From: JBMONI01 sp049324575
Lineage (GTDB): Bacteria; Omnitrophota; Omnitrophia; Omnitrophales; Aquincolibacteriaceae
Length of the DNA: 64,000 nucleotides
Assembly (NCBI GenBank): GCA_049324575.1
Contig: JBMONI010000004.1
Coordinates: 97,964 to 161,963 of the forward strand
Direction: 5' to 3'
Shown: positions 17,266 through 24,792 of the stretch, piece after piece
How the letters are laid out: the number at the start of each line of letters is the position of its first letter
How positions within the stretch are numbered: the first letter of the stretch is position 1
The notes under the pieces: model-generated
Database searches by the model: none
Seen by the model: only the letters and a program-made list of their open reading frames with translations
What the model was told of the DNA's origin: nothing
Translations under genes and position numbers: made by a program

Positions 17266-18077
17266 AAGCTCCGCACCTTTTCGATCGCAGAATTCGAGAC
17301 CCATCCGCTTTCCCCGCTCACAAGATTGATCCGGCTCCATCCTTCCCTTTCATCGACGACGTAGACCCGGATCCCCTCGCCGACGCGGAAGGCGATCTGA
17401 TCGGTCTCGGAAGGCCCGTACCGGACCTGCGCCTCCTTGGCCAGGATCACGGCTTTCTGGAAGATATGCGTTTCAAAATGTTTCCCCACGAGCAGCATGA
17501 GCGCAAGGAGCAGAAAGACCCCCGCGATCTGGCGCTTCCATCCCCATGCGAACTGCTGGCGGAAAAAGAGAGCAAAGACCCAGAGGATCATCAGCACCGC
17601 AAAAGCGGCCATCGTCACGAGCATGACCTCCCGGCTGGTCACATAACCCAGCAAAACCTCGGCCATCCGCAAATACCAGTTGCGCTTGTCGTCCACGCGG
17701 TAGCTCAAAAGACTTCGGACATACCGGAGATTCTCGCGCGCGTCACGATGCCGGGGATCGGCCACCAGCGCCCGCTCATAGGAAACGATCGCCTCTCCCA
17801 AGGCATTCTTCCGGTAATAGGCATTGCCAAGGTTATATTGAAAAGCCGCCTGGCCCGGATACGCCCGCGCCAGTTCGGTATAGATCTTGATCGCCTCCTC
17901 AAATCGTTTGTTGCGATAGGCTTCGTTCGCCTCCTGAAAACGCGCGCTCTCGTCGGGCGTCTGCGCCCGGAGTTCGCCGGAAGCCACGAATCCGACCCCG
18001 ATCCCGATCAGGATCAGGCCCAGGGTCCGAAGACCTGCTCGCTCTCTTCTCGAAAAAAACCTTCTCCCCAGGATCAT
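17262..18077 (-). CDS. BatE-like TPR and SH3 membrane protein
   Basis: 271 residues: an N-terminal hydrophobic signal or anchor (17-33), two TPR units (about 44-110), two closely spaced membrane segments (about 145-195), and a C-terminal bacterial SH3-type domain (about 205-268, with VRYGPSETDQIAFRVGEG). This matches BatE-type partners of BatD in 'Bacteroides aerotolerance' loci, which act at the cell envelope with vWA proteins and a MoxR ATPase. Overlaps batD and trpB by 4 nt on either side. No MoxR, BatA or BatB gene is near. Confidence 0.75.
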   Translation of the reverse strand: MILGRRFFSRRERAGLRTLGLILIGIGVGFVASGELRAQTPDESARFQEANEAYRNKRFEEAIKIYTELARAYPGQAAFQYNLGNAYYRKNALGEAIVSYERALVADPRHRDARENLRYVRSLLSYRVDDKRNWYLRMAEVLLGYVTSREVMLVTMAAFAVLMILWVFALFFRQQFAWGWKRQIAGVFLLLALMLLVGKHFETHIFQKAVILAKEAQVRYGPSETDQIAFRVGEGIRVYVVDEREGWSRINLVSGESGWVSNSAIEKVRSL

Positions 18078-19984
18078 TTTCTCACCTTGTCCACACGTTC
18101 GATCGTCTGCCGAAGGATCTTCATGGCGTCCTGGCGGATCTGCGGCGGCAACTCCTGTTTCCCGAACCGCGATTCATCGCAAATACGATACACCTCGAGA
18201 ATACTCTGATAAAGCGGGTCCGCCGTCCCGAGGGTCTTCTGAAGCTCCATTTCAATATCCATGCGCGTCGTCCCCAGGGTCGAAAGCCCGAATTTATCGC
18301 TCAAGAACTGTGTGAGCACCTTATCAATCTCCTCGAAATACGCCAGGGCCGACTCCGGTTTCGAGGCGCCCCCAAGCGCCCTCAGCTTCTTGATCCTCGC
18401 CTCGGCCTGGGAACGCGCCAAGCGCCGCCGCTTCAACGCCTGGTCCCGGGAAAAGAGCTTCTCTCGTTGGGCGCGCAGAACGGCCAGGAACCAAAGCAAG
18501 ACCAGGATCCCATTAAGGGCCGTCAGGATCCTCAAGACCCCCGCAAGCCTTTCGTCCGAGGACCGGCGCGGAAATCGCTCTTCGATAAAGCGAATGTCCT
18601 CACCCTCTCGTTCGATCTCCTTTTTGAAAAGCTCGCTCTGGCTCAGGGATCGCGGCATGGAAAAGGTCTTATCTGACGGCTCCGCATGGATCTGAAACTC
18701 CGGCGTCTGCAGCGTCTGATATTGGCGGAGGACCGGATTGAAATACGCAAAAGTCAGCCGCGGAATGAACCAGTCCCCAGCTTGGGTTGGAATGAAGACG
18801 ATCTCGATATTTTTTCTCCCCCCGATGATATTGCCGGTCTTGAAAAGTTCCGAGGTCGTATCCGACTCATAGACCTTGAAATTTTTGAGGTCCGGCAGTT
18901 GGGGCTTTTTCAGGGTCTCGATATTGCCCTCCCCTTCGATCACGATCTTCATCGTGATCGGCTCGTTCTGCTTGACCGATTCATGGTCGATCGTCGCCGT
19001 AATCCTGAAATTCCCAACGGCCCCCGTAAAATTACCCGGCTGGCCGGCCGCGGGGAACGGCTTCACTTCGACTGGGATCGGCTGGGTTTTCAATGCCCGG
19101 TCTTCACGACGCGAAAAAAATCCGGACCCACTGAAAAAGCTGTCATTGAAAAACTCGTCGAAAACGCTGTGCGCCTGCGGCTCCTGCCGGATGGAAGCCT
19201 TGATCTTTCCGGGCTGAATGGTGTACTGGGCCGCCTCGGTCGGGAACAAGGCGATCTTGCGGATATCGGCCTTGATGTAATTCTTGCCATTGATCCGCAC
19301 GGTCTCGCGCTGGACATCACGCCCCATCGGAAATTCTTCGATCCAAAAACCGCTCAGTTCCGGCTCCTCCGAAAAACCCTCGTAGCGCGTATCGTAACGG
19401 GTATAAAGCGAATAGGTCAGCAGGATCTGCTCATTCGGATACACGGAATCCTTATCCACGGTCGCCTTGACGAAAATATTGGGGTCATCGACCTCTTTCA
19501 GGTTCATCTGGGCGCTTGTGACCGGGGCCGTTGCCGGAGCGGAACCGGATCCCGAGGTGGGAGGCAAAGACGCCGGCTGGCGGGGCGCGACGGCCTTCGG
19601 GCTTCCCGTGACCGCAACCGTCATGGCCGGGGTTTTGTAGGACTGTCCGCTCACCGTCAATTCGATGGGCGGGATCGTGAAACTCCCGGCCGCTTGCGGG
19701 ATCAGCGTGTAATTGAATTCCACCTTGGCGGTCTGGACCCCGTTGATAAAAGAAAGATGCGAAGCCCGACCGGTATAGTAGGTATCCACATTCGGGATCG
19801 ATTGAAGGCGGGGGGCCTGGACATTGCCGGAAGCGCCCGTCACCTGGATCGTCAGATGGATGTCCTCTTCGACCTCTGCCTGTCGCCTATCCAGCTGAGC
19901 CGTGACCGTCACGTTTTCCGCCATGGCAGGCATGGCAAAAAACGCAAGACTCATACCCAGGATCAAGATCGAAGATTTACGCAT
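18074..19984 (-). CDS. batD: BatD family protein
   Basis: 636-residue exported, membrane-anchored protein. Signal peptide 1-22 (AMPAMA), a beta-rich extracytoplasmic region with several Ig-like repeats, a Pro/Ser-rich stretch near 135-160, one membrane segment near 490, and a cytoplasmic charged tail. This is the layout of the BatD/oxygen-tolerance family (PF13584). Start ATG 19984 places the signal peptide at the N-terminus; an ATG 16 codons upstream would spoil it. Four-nt overlap with the TPR-SH3 gene. The role is inferred from family and neighbour. Confidence 0.85.
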   Translation of the reverse strand: MRKSSILILGMSLAFFAMPAMAENVTVTAQLDRRQAEVEEDIHLTIQVTGASGNVQAPRLQSIPNVDTYYTGRASHLSFINGVQTAKVEFNYTLIPQAAGSFTIPPIELTVSGQSYKTPAMTVAVTGSPKAVAPRQPASLPPTSGSGSAPATAPVTSAQMNLKEVDDPNIFVKATVDKDSVYPNEQILLTYSLYTRYDTRYEGFSEEPELSGFWIEEFPMGRDVQRETVRINGKNYIKADIRKIALFPTEAAQYTIQPGKIKASIRQEPQAHSVFDEFFNDSFFSGSGFFSRREDRALKTQPIPVEVKPFPAAGQPGNFTGAVGNFRITATIDHESVKQNEPITMKIVIEGEGNIETLKKPQLPDLKNFKVYESDTTSELFKTGNIIGGRKNIEIVFIPTQAGDWFIPRLTFAYFNPVLRQYQTLQTPEFQIHAEPSDKTFSMPRSLSQSELFKKEIEREGEDIRFIEERFPRRSSDERLAGVLRILTALNGILVLLWFLAVLRAQREKLFSRDQALKRRRLARSQAEARIKKLRALGGASKPESALAYFEEIDKVLTQFLSDKFGLSTLGTTRMDIEMELQKTLGTADPLYQSILEVYRICDESRFGKQELPPQIRQDAMKILRQTIERVDKVRK

Positions 19985-20015
19985 AGTGTGCCAGATCAGA
20001 GGGATTTTAGGGGAA

Positions 20016-20972
20016 TCATAACTCAATGTCAAACAACGAGTTAAGCTTTGGATCCTTCCGGGTAAGCAGTTCCTTCAGGGCCTTCAGGCCGGCGGAATCC
20101 CGAACGCGGGCCGTCACGGTATACCCTTTCTCCTCAAAGCAAGGCGGGGCTTCGATCCGGATATCCCGTTCCCCTTCCATAATCCCCGCCGCAAGGTCGT
20201 GGAAACGTTTTTCATACCGGCTCAGCTCCGGAAAGCGCATGAGGCGGATCGCGGCCAGCAACCGTTTCCCTTTGAGCTTGGGCTGGAGATCCGGATGCGC
20301 GAGGATCTTCGCGACGGTTTCACTCTCGAAGATCGCTTCGATCCCGCCCGGCCCTTTCTTTTTTAGATCGAAAATCCAGTCACAACACTGCGCCCATTCA
20401 CTTGTTGTCAGCGCCGCGCGGCCCAGAATCGTCCGGGCCAAGTATTTCTGTTCATTCACGTTGAACCGAAGCAGACTCGGAAGCGCATGGAACGGAAACC
20501 GCCCCGCATGAACGGCCTCCAGCACCGAAGACTCGACGCGCCCGGCCTCCGCATAAAGCGTGAAAAAGTAATGATTCGGTTCAACGCCCAGAGCCGGCAG
20601 TACGGCTCGGGTGACTTCGTCCTTATCCAGCCCGAATTCCACGAGCGCCTTGCGGACCGCGACCACGCGATCAAGCTCGTCGGAGATCCTTCGCCAATTC
20701 CATGCGAGGGCCAGGACAAAAGCGTCTTTGCGCGGAATCTCGCGCGAGAGGAGGATCGCGGGGATCGGATCGATCCCTGCGCGGAAAGCGGCCAGGCTGC
20801 GCTTGTGTCCATCCAGATATTCCCCCGCCGACGAGACAAGCACCGGCTGCAGGACCCCATGCTGACGCACATGCGCTTCGAGCGCGGGGTCCTCGAATCC
20901 GTAGCGGAGGGCATACGGGCCCTTCCCCGGATCCCCGCAAGGTTTCAGGAGACGATAAGAATATGCTTCCAT
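20016..20972 (-). CDS. ParB/sulfiredoxin-like domain protein
   Basis: 318 residues. The N-terminal about 90 residues match the ParB-like nuclease/CTPase fold, with QHGVLQPVLV and the box GEYLDGHKRSLAAFRAG (about 51-67). The remainder is helical and contains no recognisable ParB HTH or dimerisation motif. It is not the chromosomal ParB: no parA is adjacent and no parS-like palindrome was noticed. Overlaps the MA peptidase gene by 28 nt. Its function is unknown; a DNA- or nucleotide-binding regulator is possible. Confidence 0.7.
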   Translation of the reverse strand: MEAYSYRLLKPCGDPGKGPYALRYGFEDPALEAHVRQHGVLQPVLVSSAGEYLDGHKRSLAAFRAGIDPIPAILLSREIPRKDAFVLALAWNWRRISDELDRVVAVRKALVEFGLDKDEVTRAVLPALGVEPNHYFFTLYAEAGRVESSVLEAVHAGRFPFHALPSLLRFNVNEQKYLARTILGRAALTTSEWAQCCDWIFDLKKKGPGGIEAIFESETVAKILAHPDLQPKLKGKRLLAAIRLMRFPELSRYEKRFHDLAAGIMEGERDIRIEAPPCFEEKGYTVTARVRDSAGLKALKELLTRKDPKLNSLFDIEL

Positions 20973-22078
20973 TGTTCCTCGAGGCCCGGAATATCCGTCC
21001 CAAACGCCTCCGTGATCGCCTCTTCGGGTCCCGGGTCTTTGGCGTAGGTTTTAAGCAGCTGAGTGATCTTGAACATCCCGTATCGGTCCACCAGAAAAAC
21101 CGTCAGGTGGAACGTCTGCTGATAAAAAAGACCGGCATACAGCCAATCTTTTTTCTGCGAAAGGTCCCGGGCCGAGATCACCTCGTCAAGAGAAAGAAGG
21201 GATCGGACCCGGACCGCGGCGTCCAGGACCATGGTATCGATCTTCCGGTACTGATTCTCAAAATACTGCGCCAGGCCTTCGTTGATCCACGGAGGGGCTT
21301 TCCCGCCCGACAGCGCGGCCACAAAAGCATGGGTCATCTCATGGACCGTCATCGCACGCAGCTCCTCCCGGCTCCGATCGTTCCGGTAGGCGGGCAAACG
21401 GACCTTGCCGTCATAGACCGCCGCGATCCAATGCGGCAGTTGGACGATCTCGCGGAATTCTTCTTCGCCATAAAGCAGGACCACGATCGGGCCCGCCGGC
21501 TTCGCTCCGAGTTCCCGGGCGATCCGGTCATAGACCTCTTCCAGGTCCGCCAAGAAATCCTTCTCATCCCCCGCCGAGCCCTCTTCTTGGTATTTCAGAA
21601 CGAATTTTTCGGTCGCCACGGTCCGGAATTCCTTTTCGATCCCTTTTTCACGCGAAAGCCGCTCGATCTTCTCCCGGAGCGGTTCGCTTCGCTGGATCAA
21701 ATAGGCCTTTTGGTAGAACTGGCGGGCCGCCTCGACATCATGCTGCTGATCGCGGATATCCCCCATGAGTTCAAGCGCAAAATAACTGCGCGGATCAAGC
21801 CCGATCGCTTCTTGCAAAGCCTGTTCCGCGAGTTCCATCTCGCCTTTCTGGAAATATTCGACCGCCTCATTGTAGAACTCGACCACAAGCGGCGCGGTCG
21901 GGACTTTGGCTTGTCCGGCATGGGAAAGATAAAAGCTTTTGATCTGGCGCATCTGCTCGTCGCGGATCTCCTGCTGGGCCTCTTTCTGCGAAGCGGACGA
22001 AGCGGGACCTTCTGCCCCGAGTGGGCCTCCGACGAACAGGCTGAAACAAAGCAGAGCCGACAACGTTTTTTTTCTCAT
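20945..22078 (-). CDS. Exported TPR protein with MA-family metallopeptidase domain
   Basis: 377 residues with signal peptide (1-22), TPR-like helices (about 65-135), and a C-terminal gluzincin peptidase domain: HEMTH at 246-250 and the downstream glutamate E267 in WINEGLAQYFE (Peptidase_MA-like). Expected to act in the periplasm; substrate unknown. Four-nt ATGA overlap with the M48 peptidase gene places two metallopeptidases in one unit. Confidence 0.85.
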   Translation of the reverse strand: MRKKTLSALLCFSLFVGGPLGAEGPASSASQKEAQQEIRDEQMRQIKSFYLSHAGQAKVPTAPLVVEFYNEAVEYFQKGEMELAEQALQEAIGLDPRSYFALELMGDIRDQQHDVEAARQFYQKAYLIQRSEPLREKIERLSREKGIEKEFRTVATEKFVLKYQEEGSAGDEKDFLADLEEVYDRIARELGAKPAGPIVVLLYGEEEFREIVQLPHWIAAVYDGKVRLPAYRNDRSREELRAMTVHEMTHAFVAALSGGKAPPWINEGLAQYFENQYRKIDTMVLDAAVRVRSLLSLDEVISARDLSQKKDWLYAGLFYQQTFHLTVFLVDRYGMFKITQLLKTYAKDPGPEEAITEAFGTDIPGLEEQWKHILIVS

Positions 22079-23190
22079 ACCGCTGAACCTCCCAGCACAA
22101 AGGCTTTCGCCCTCCGGATCCTTTCTCCGATCGGCGGATGGTCGTAAAAGATCTTCGCATAAAGCGGGTCCGGATCGGGATCCGACAAATTGATCTCGCC
22201 GAGCTTCTGCAGGGCCCGGATGAACGCTTCGGGGTCCCGGCTTGTCTCCAGCGCGAATCGGTCCGCTGCGCGTTCCATCCGTCTCGAAAAAGCGCTCTGC
22301 AGCGGGATCGTCAGGGCATTCATCACGAAAAGCGCGAAGAAAAGCAGGGGCATGTGGAGAACATCCGAAACCGGAATCGCCGCCGCCAGAAAAATCCGGT
22401 TGAGCGTCCAGAAGAAGATGCCCGACAAAACGGCGCTGAAAGCGACCATTTTCCAGATGTCCCGGTGCCGATAGTGCCCGAGTTCGTGCGCTAACACCGT
22501 TTCGATCTCGGGGATCGTGAATTTTTCAAGCAGCGTATCGCTCAAAACGACCCTCCGGCTCCGCCCGATCCCCATGAACGCGGCGTTCGCCTTTTTCGTC
22601 GTTTTGCTGAGATTGATCGAATAGATATTCTCGACCGGCATCTTGGACCTTTCGGCAAGTGCGAGGATCCGTTGCCGGAGTTCGTCGTTCGCGATCGGAC
22701 TGTATTTGTAAAACAGCGGCACGATAAAGACCGGAAACAGCCGCCCCATCAGGATCGAAAATCCCGCATAACCCAGCCAAGCCCAAAACCACCAGTCGGT
22801 TTCCGAACAACGGATCAAAAAATAAAGCAGTTCGACGAGGATCAGGGCGATGGCAAAAGAAAGGCCCGCCCGCTTCAGGAATTCCCGCGCCCAGGCGGAG
22901 AGGGTTTGGGTCGTCAGCTGATATTTCTTTTCGAGGACATAACCGCCGTAAAAAACCAGCGGCAAGTCCAGGACAAGCTGGGTCAGGGAGAAATAAAGGA
23001 AATAAACGCCGGTCACCCCAAAAGCGTTCTCGAACGGGCGCATGGCGAAGTCCTTCAACAAAGCCGACCATGGCGAAAGATAGATGATCAGAAGCACGGC
23101 CGGCGTGAAAAAAAGGTGAAACAGCGTCAGTCGCTGGCGAATCCGCTGATAGGCTTTGGCTTGGGGTAGTCTCCCTTCAGGTCCGGTCAT
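22075..23190 (-). CDS. M48-family membrane metallopeptidase (Ste24-like)
   Basis: 371-residue integral membrane peptidase. The zinc motif HELGH is at 235-239, with the usual later metal-ligand glutamate in the helix ERAADRFALETS. At least five hydrophobic segments surround it, as in Ste24/CAAX-type peptidases. I choose ATG 23190, six nt after GGAG; ATG 23196 is close by. It overlaps the EEP gene by about 14 nt. Family members degrade or mature membrane proteins. Confidence 0.9.
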   Translation of the reverse strand: MTGPEGRLPQAKAYQRIRQRLTLFHLFFTPAVLLIIYLSPWSALLKDFAMRPFENAFGVTGVYFLYFSLTQLVLDLPLVFYGGYVLEKKYQLTTQTLSAWAREFLKRAGLSFAIALILVELLYFLIRCSETDWWFWAWLGYAGFSILMGRLFPVFIVPLFYKYSPIANDELRQRILALAERSKMPVENIYSINLSKTTKKANAAFMGIGRSRRVVLSDTLLEKFTIPEIETVLAHELGHYRHRDIWKMVAFSAVLSGIFFWTLNRIFLAAAIPVSDVLHMPLLFFALFVMNALTIPLQSAFSRRMERAADRFALETSRDPEAFIRALQKLGEINLSDPDPDPLYAKIFYDHPPIGERIRRAKAFVLGGSAV

Positions 23191-23935
23191 CGCCATCTCC
23201 GCATTTGAATTCAGCGAAAAGCCCGAAATGATCGGACGGATAGATCCCTTCGCTATCCGCCCGGTTGAAGATAATATCGGCTTTTTCGAGGCCAAGCTCC
23301 AAGGGGAAATCCCGGAAGAAAAGATAATCCAGACGGCGGTCGGGATAGCCGTGGCTCGCTGTAAAAGGATTACGATTATCCCAGGTGTATCCAAGCTCCC
23401 CTGGATGCCGCACGGCATAGGCGTCTATAAAACGGCTCTTTTCCTTCATCCATTCGATCGGTGGCGAACCCGCCGGCGCGTTAAAATCCCCGGCCACAAG
23501 AACCGGCTTTCCCTTGTGGTGCCGGTCCAGATACGCGACAAGCTCTTGGACCTGCGCCAGGCGGGTCTCATGTTCCGGAAGGCGCCAGGCCAGATGCGTA
23601 TTCACCACCACGAACTCCTGCCGGTCCCAGGAAATCCGGGTCGCCAGAAATCCGCGGGTATAGGATTCTGCCGGAGACTGGGTCTGATAAGGGCGATGAT
23701 CCGAATCGATCACTTTGCCACGCGTCAGGGTCAGGAGCCAGCTTCGGCGGTCCGAATAGGCATGGTCCCAGTGGAACCCTTCCGCGATCCTCCGTGCGAA
23801 ATTTTCATCCTGGATCTCCTGGAAACAAAGGACCGCCGGCTTGAGCACTTCGACTTCCCGGAGAATGAGCTCCCAGCGTCTTTGCCATGGCCCCTCGACA
23901 TTCCAAGTGTTGAGGGTCAGCACCCGGAGATCCAT
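23177..23935 (-). CDS. Endonuclease/exonuclease/phosphatase family protein
   Basis: 252-residue member of the EEP superfamily (DNase I/inositol phosphatase fold). Visible motifs: LTLNTWNVEG with Asn9, CFQEIQDENF with metal-binding Glu40, NTHLAW, VLVAGDFNAPAGSPP, RRLDYLFF and the final SDHFGLFAEF. No signal peptide. Substrate could be nucleic acid, phospholipid or another phosphodiester; the plsC neighbour hints at lipid metabolism but proves nothing. Confidence 0.85.
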   Translation of the reverse strand: MDLRVLTLNTWNVEGPWQRRWELILREVEVLKPAVLCFQEIQDENFARRIAEGFHWDHAYSDRRSWLLTLTRGKVIDSDHRPYQTQSPAESYTRGFLATRISWDRQEFVVVNTHLAWRLPEHETRLAQVQELVAYLDRHHKGKPVLVAGDFNAPAGSPPIEWMKEKSRFIDAYAVRHPGELGYTWDNRNPFTASHGYPDRRLDYLFFRDFPLELGLEKADIIFNRADSEGIYPSDHFGLFAEFKCGDGDDRT

Positions 23936-23936
23936 T

Positions 23937-24716
23937 TCAAAACCCTTCGGCGCGCATCGCCGCGAGTTCCTGGATCATTTTCTCCCGCACATGGCGTTTC
24001 GCCGACTCCACAGCCTTCGGCCCCAATCCAACCTTGACGGGCTCGAGGACCGAAACGCGGAAAACGCTCCGCCGATTCACGAAAATGGACTTCTTCGGCA
24101 TCGCGGTCCCGGTCCCGTCGATCACGACCGGAAGGATATCCACCCCTTCGACCGAAGCCAGCTGGAAAGCCCCGCTTTTAAAGGCATGGATCTGGCCATC
24201 CGGCGTCCGCGTCCCTTCGGGAAAAAAAACGACGCTGACTTTTTTCTTGAGCATGAACGCGCAGCGTGCGAGCGCTTTGCGCCCGCTTTCGCGGCTGGCC
24301 CGGTCGACCGGGATATAGCGCATCGCGTGCATATACCAGCCCATGAACGGAATGGAAAAAAGTTCTCTTTTGGCAAGATAGACGATATGCAGCGGAATGG
24401 CATAGATAAGCGCCATGATATCGAGCAAGCTCTGATGGTTCACCACCAGCACGTAGTTCTTTTTCCGGTCGATATGGCGTCGTCCCTTAACCCGGATCGT
24501 CCAGATGAAGGTCAACGTAAACAGGACCTTCGCCCACGCGATCGCGACGATATGGGTCGTCCGCCGGCTCCCCCGGTCGATCAGTAGGGATACCGGGAAT
24601 ACGAACAACAGGCCGAGGATCGCGGAAAACAGCGTATCCACCGTGACGACCGGCCACATCCAAAAAGCCAGAAGAACGGACTGCCAACGGGGAATGTGTA
24701 GAGGATCATGCTTCAT
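23937..24716 (-). CDS. plsC: 1-acyl-sn-glycerol-3-phosphate acyltransferase
   Basis: 259-residue membrane acyltransferase that makes phosphatidic acid. The catalytic HX4D box is NHQSLLD (His94/Asp99), and FPEGTRTPDG (about 160-169) binds the glycerophosphate. Two hydrophobic segments lie near the N-terminus (about 15-47). Only 1 nt separates it from the EEP gene. It may head the long unit that runs down to lepA. Confidence 0.9.
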   Translation of the reverse strand: MKHDPLHIPRWQSVLLAFWMWPVVTVDTLFSAILGLLFVFPVSLLIDRGSRRTTHIVAIAWAKVLFTLTFIWTIRVKGRRHIDRKKNYVLVVNHQSLLDIMALIYAIPLHIVYLAKRELFSIPFMGWYMHAMRYIPVDRASRESGRKALARCAFMLKKKVSVVFFPEGTRTPDGQIHAFKSGAFQLASVEGVDILPVVIDGTGTAMPKKSIFVNRRSVFRVSVLEPVKVGLGPKAVESAKRHVREKMIQELAAMRAEGF

Positions 24717-24792
24717 CGAAAGGCGATTTTAACGGTTCGGAAGCCAAAAATCGATGCAAATATGGGCGGAAAAAACACCCCCCGGAACGGCC

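Noticed and set aside
17150..17400. trp attenuator or leader peptide before trpB
   Set aside because: trpB overlaps the preceding TPR-SH3 gene, leaving no leader region.
20016..20972. Chromosome-partitioning ParB
   Set aside because: Only the N-terminal ParB-like box is present; no HTH match, no parA neighbour and no parS-like sites seen.
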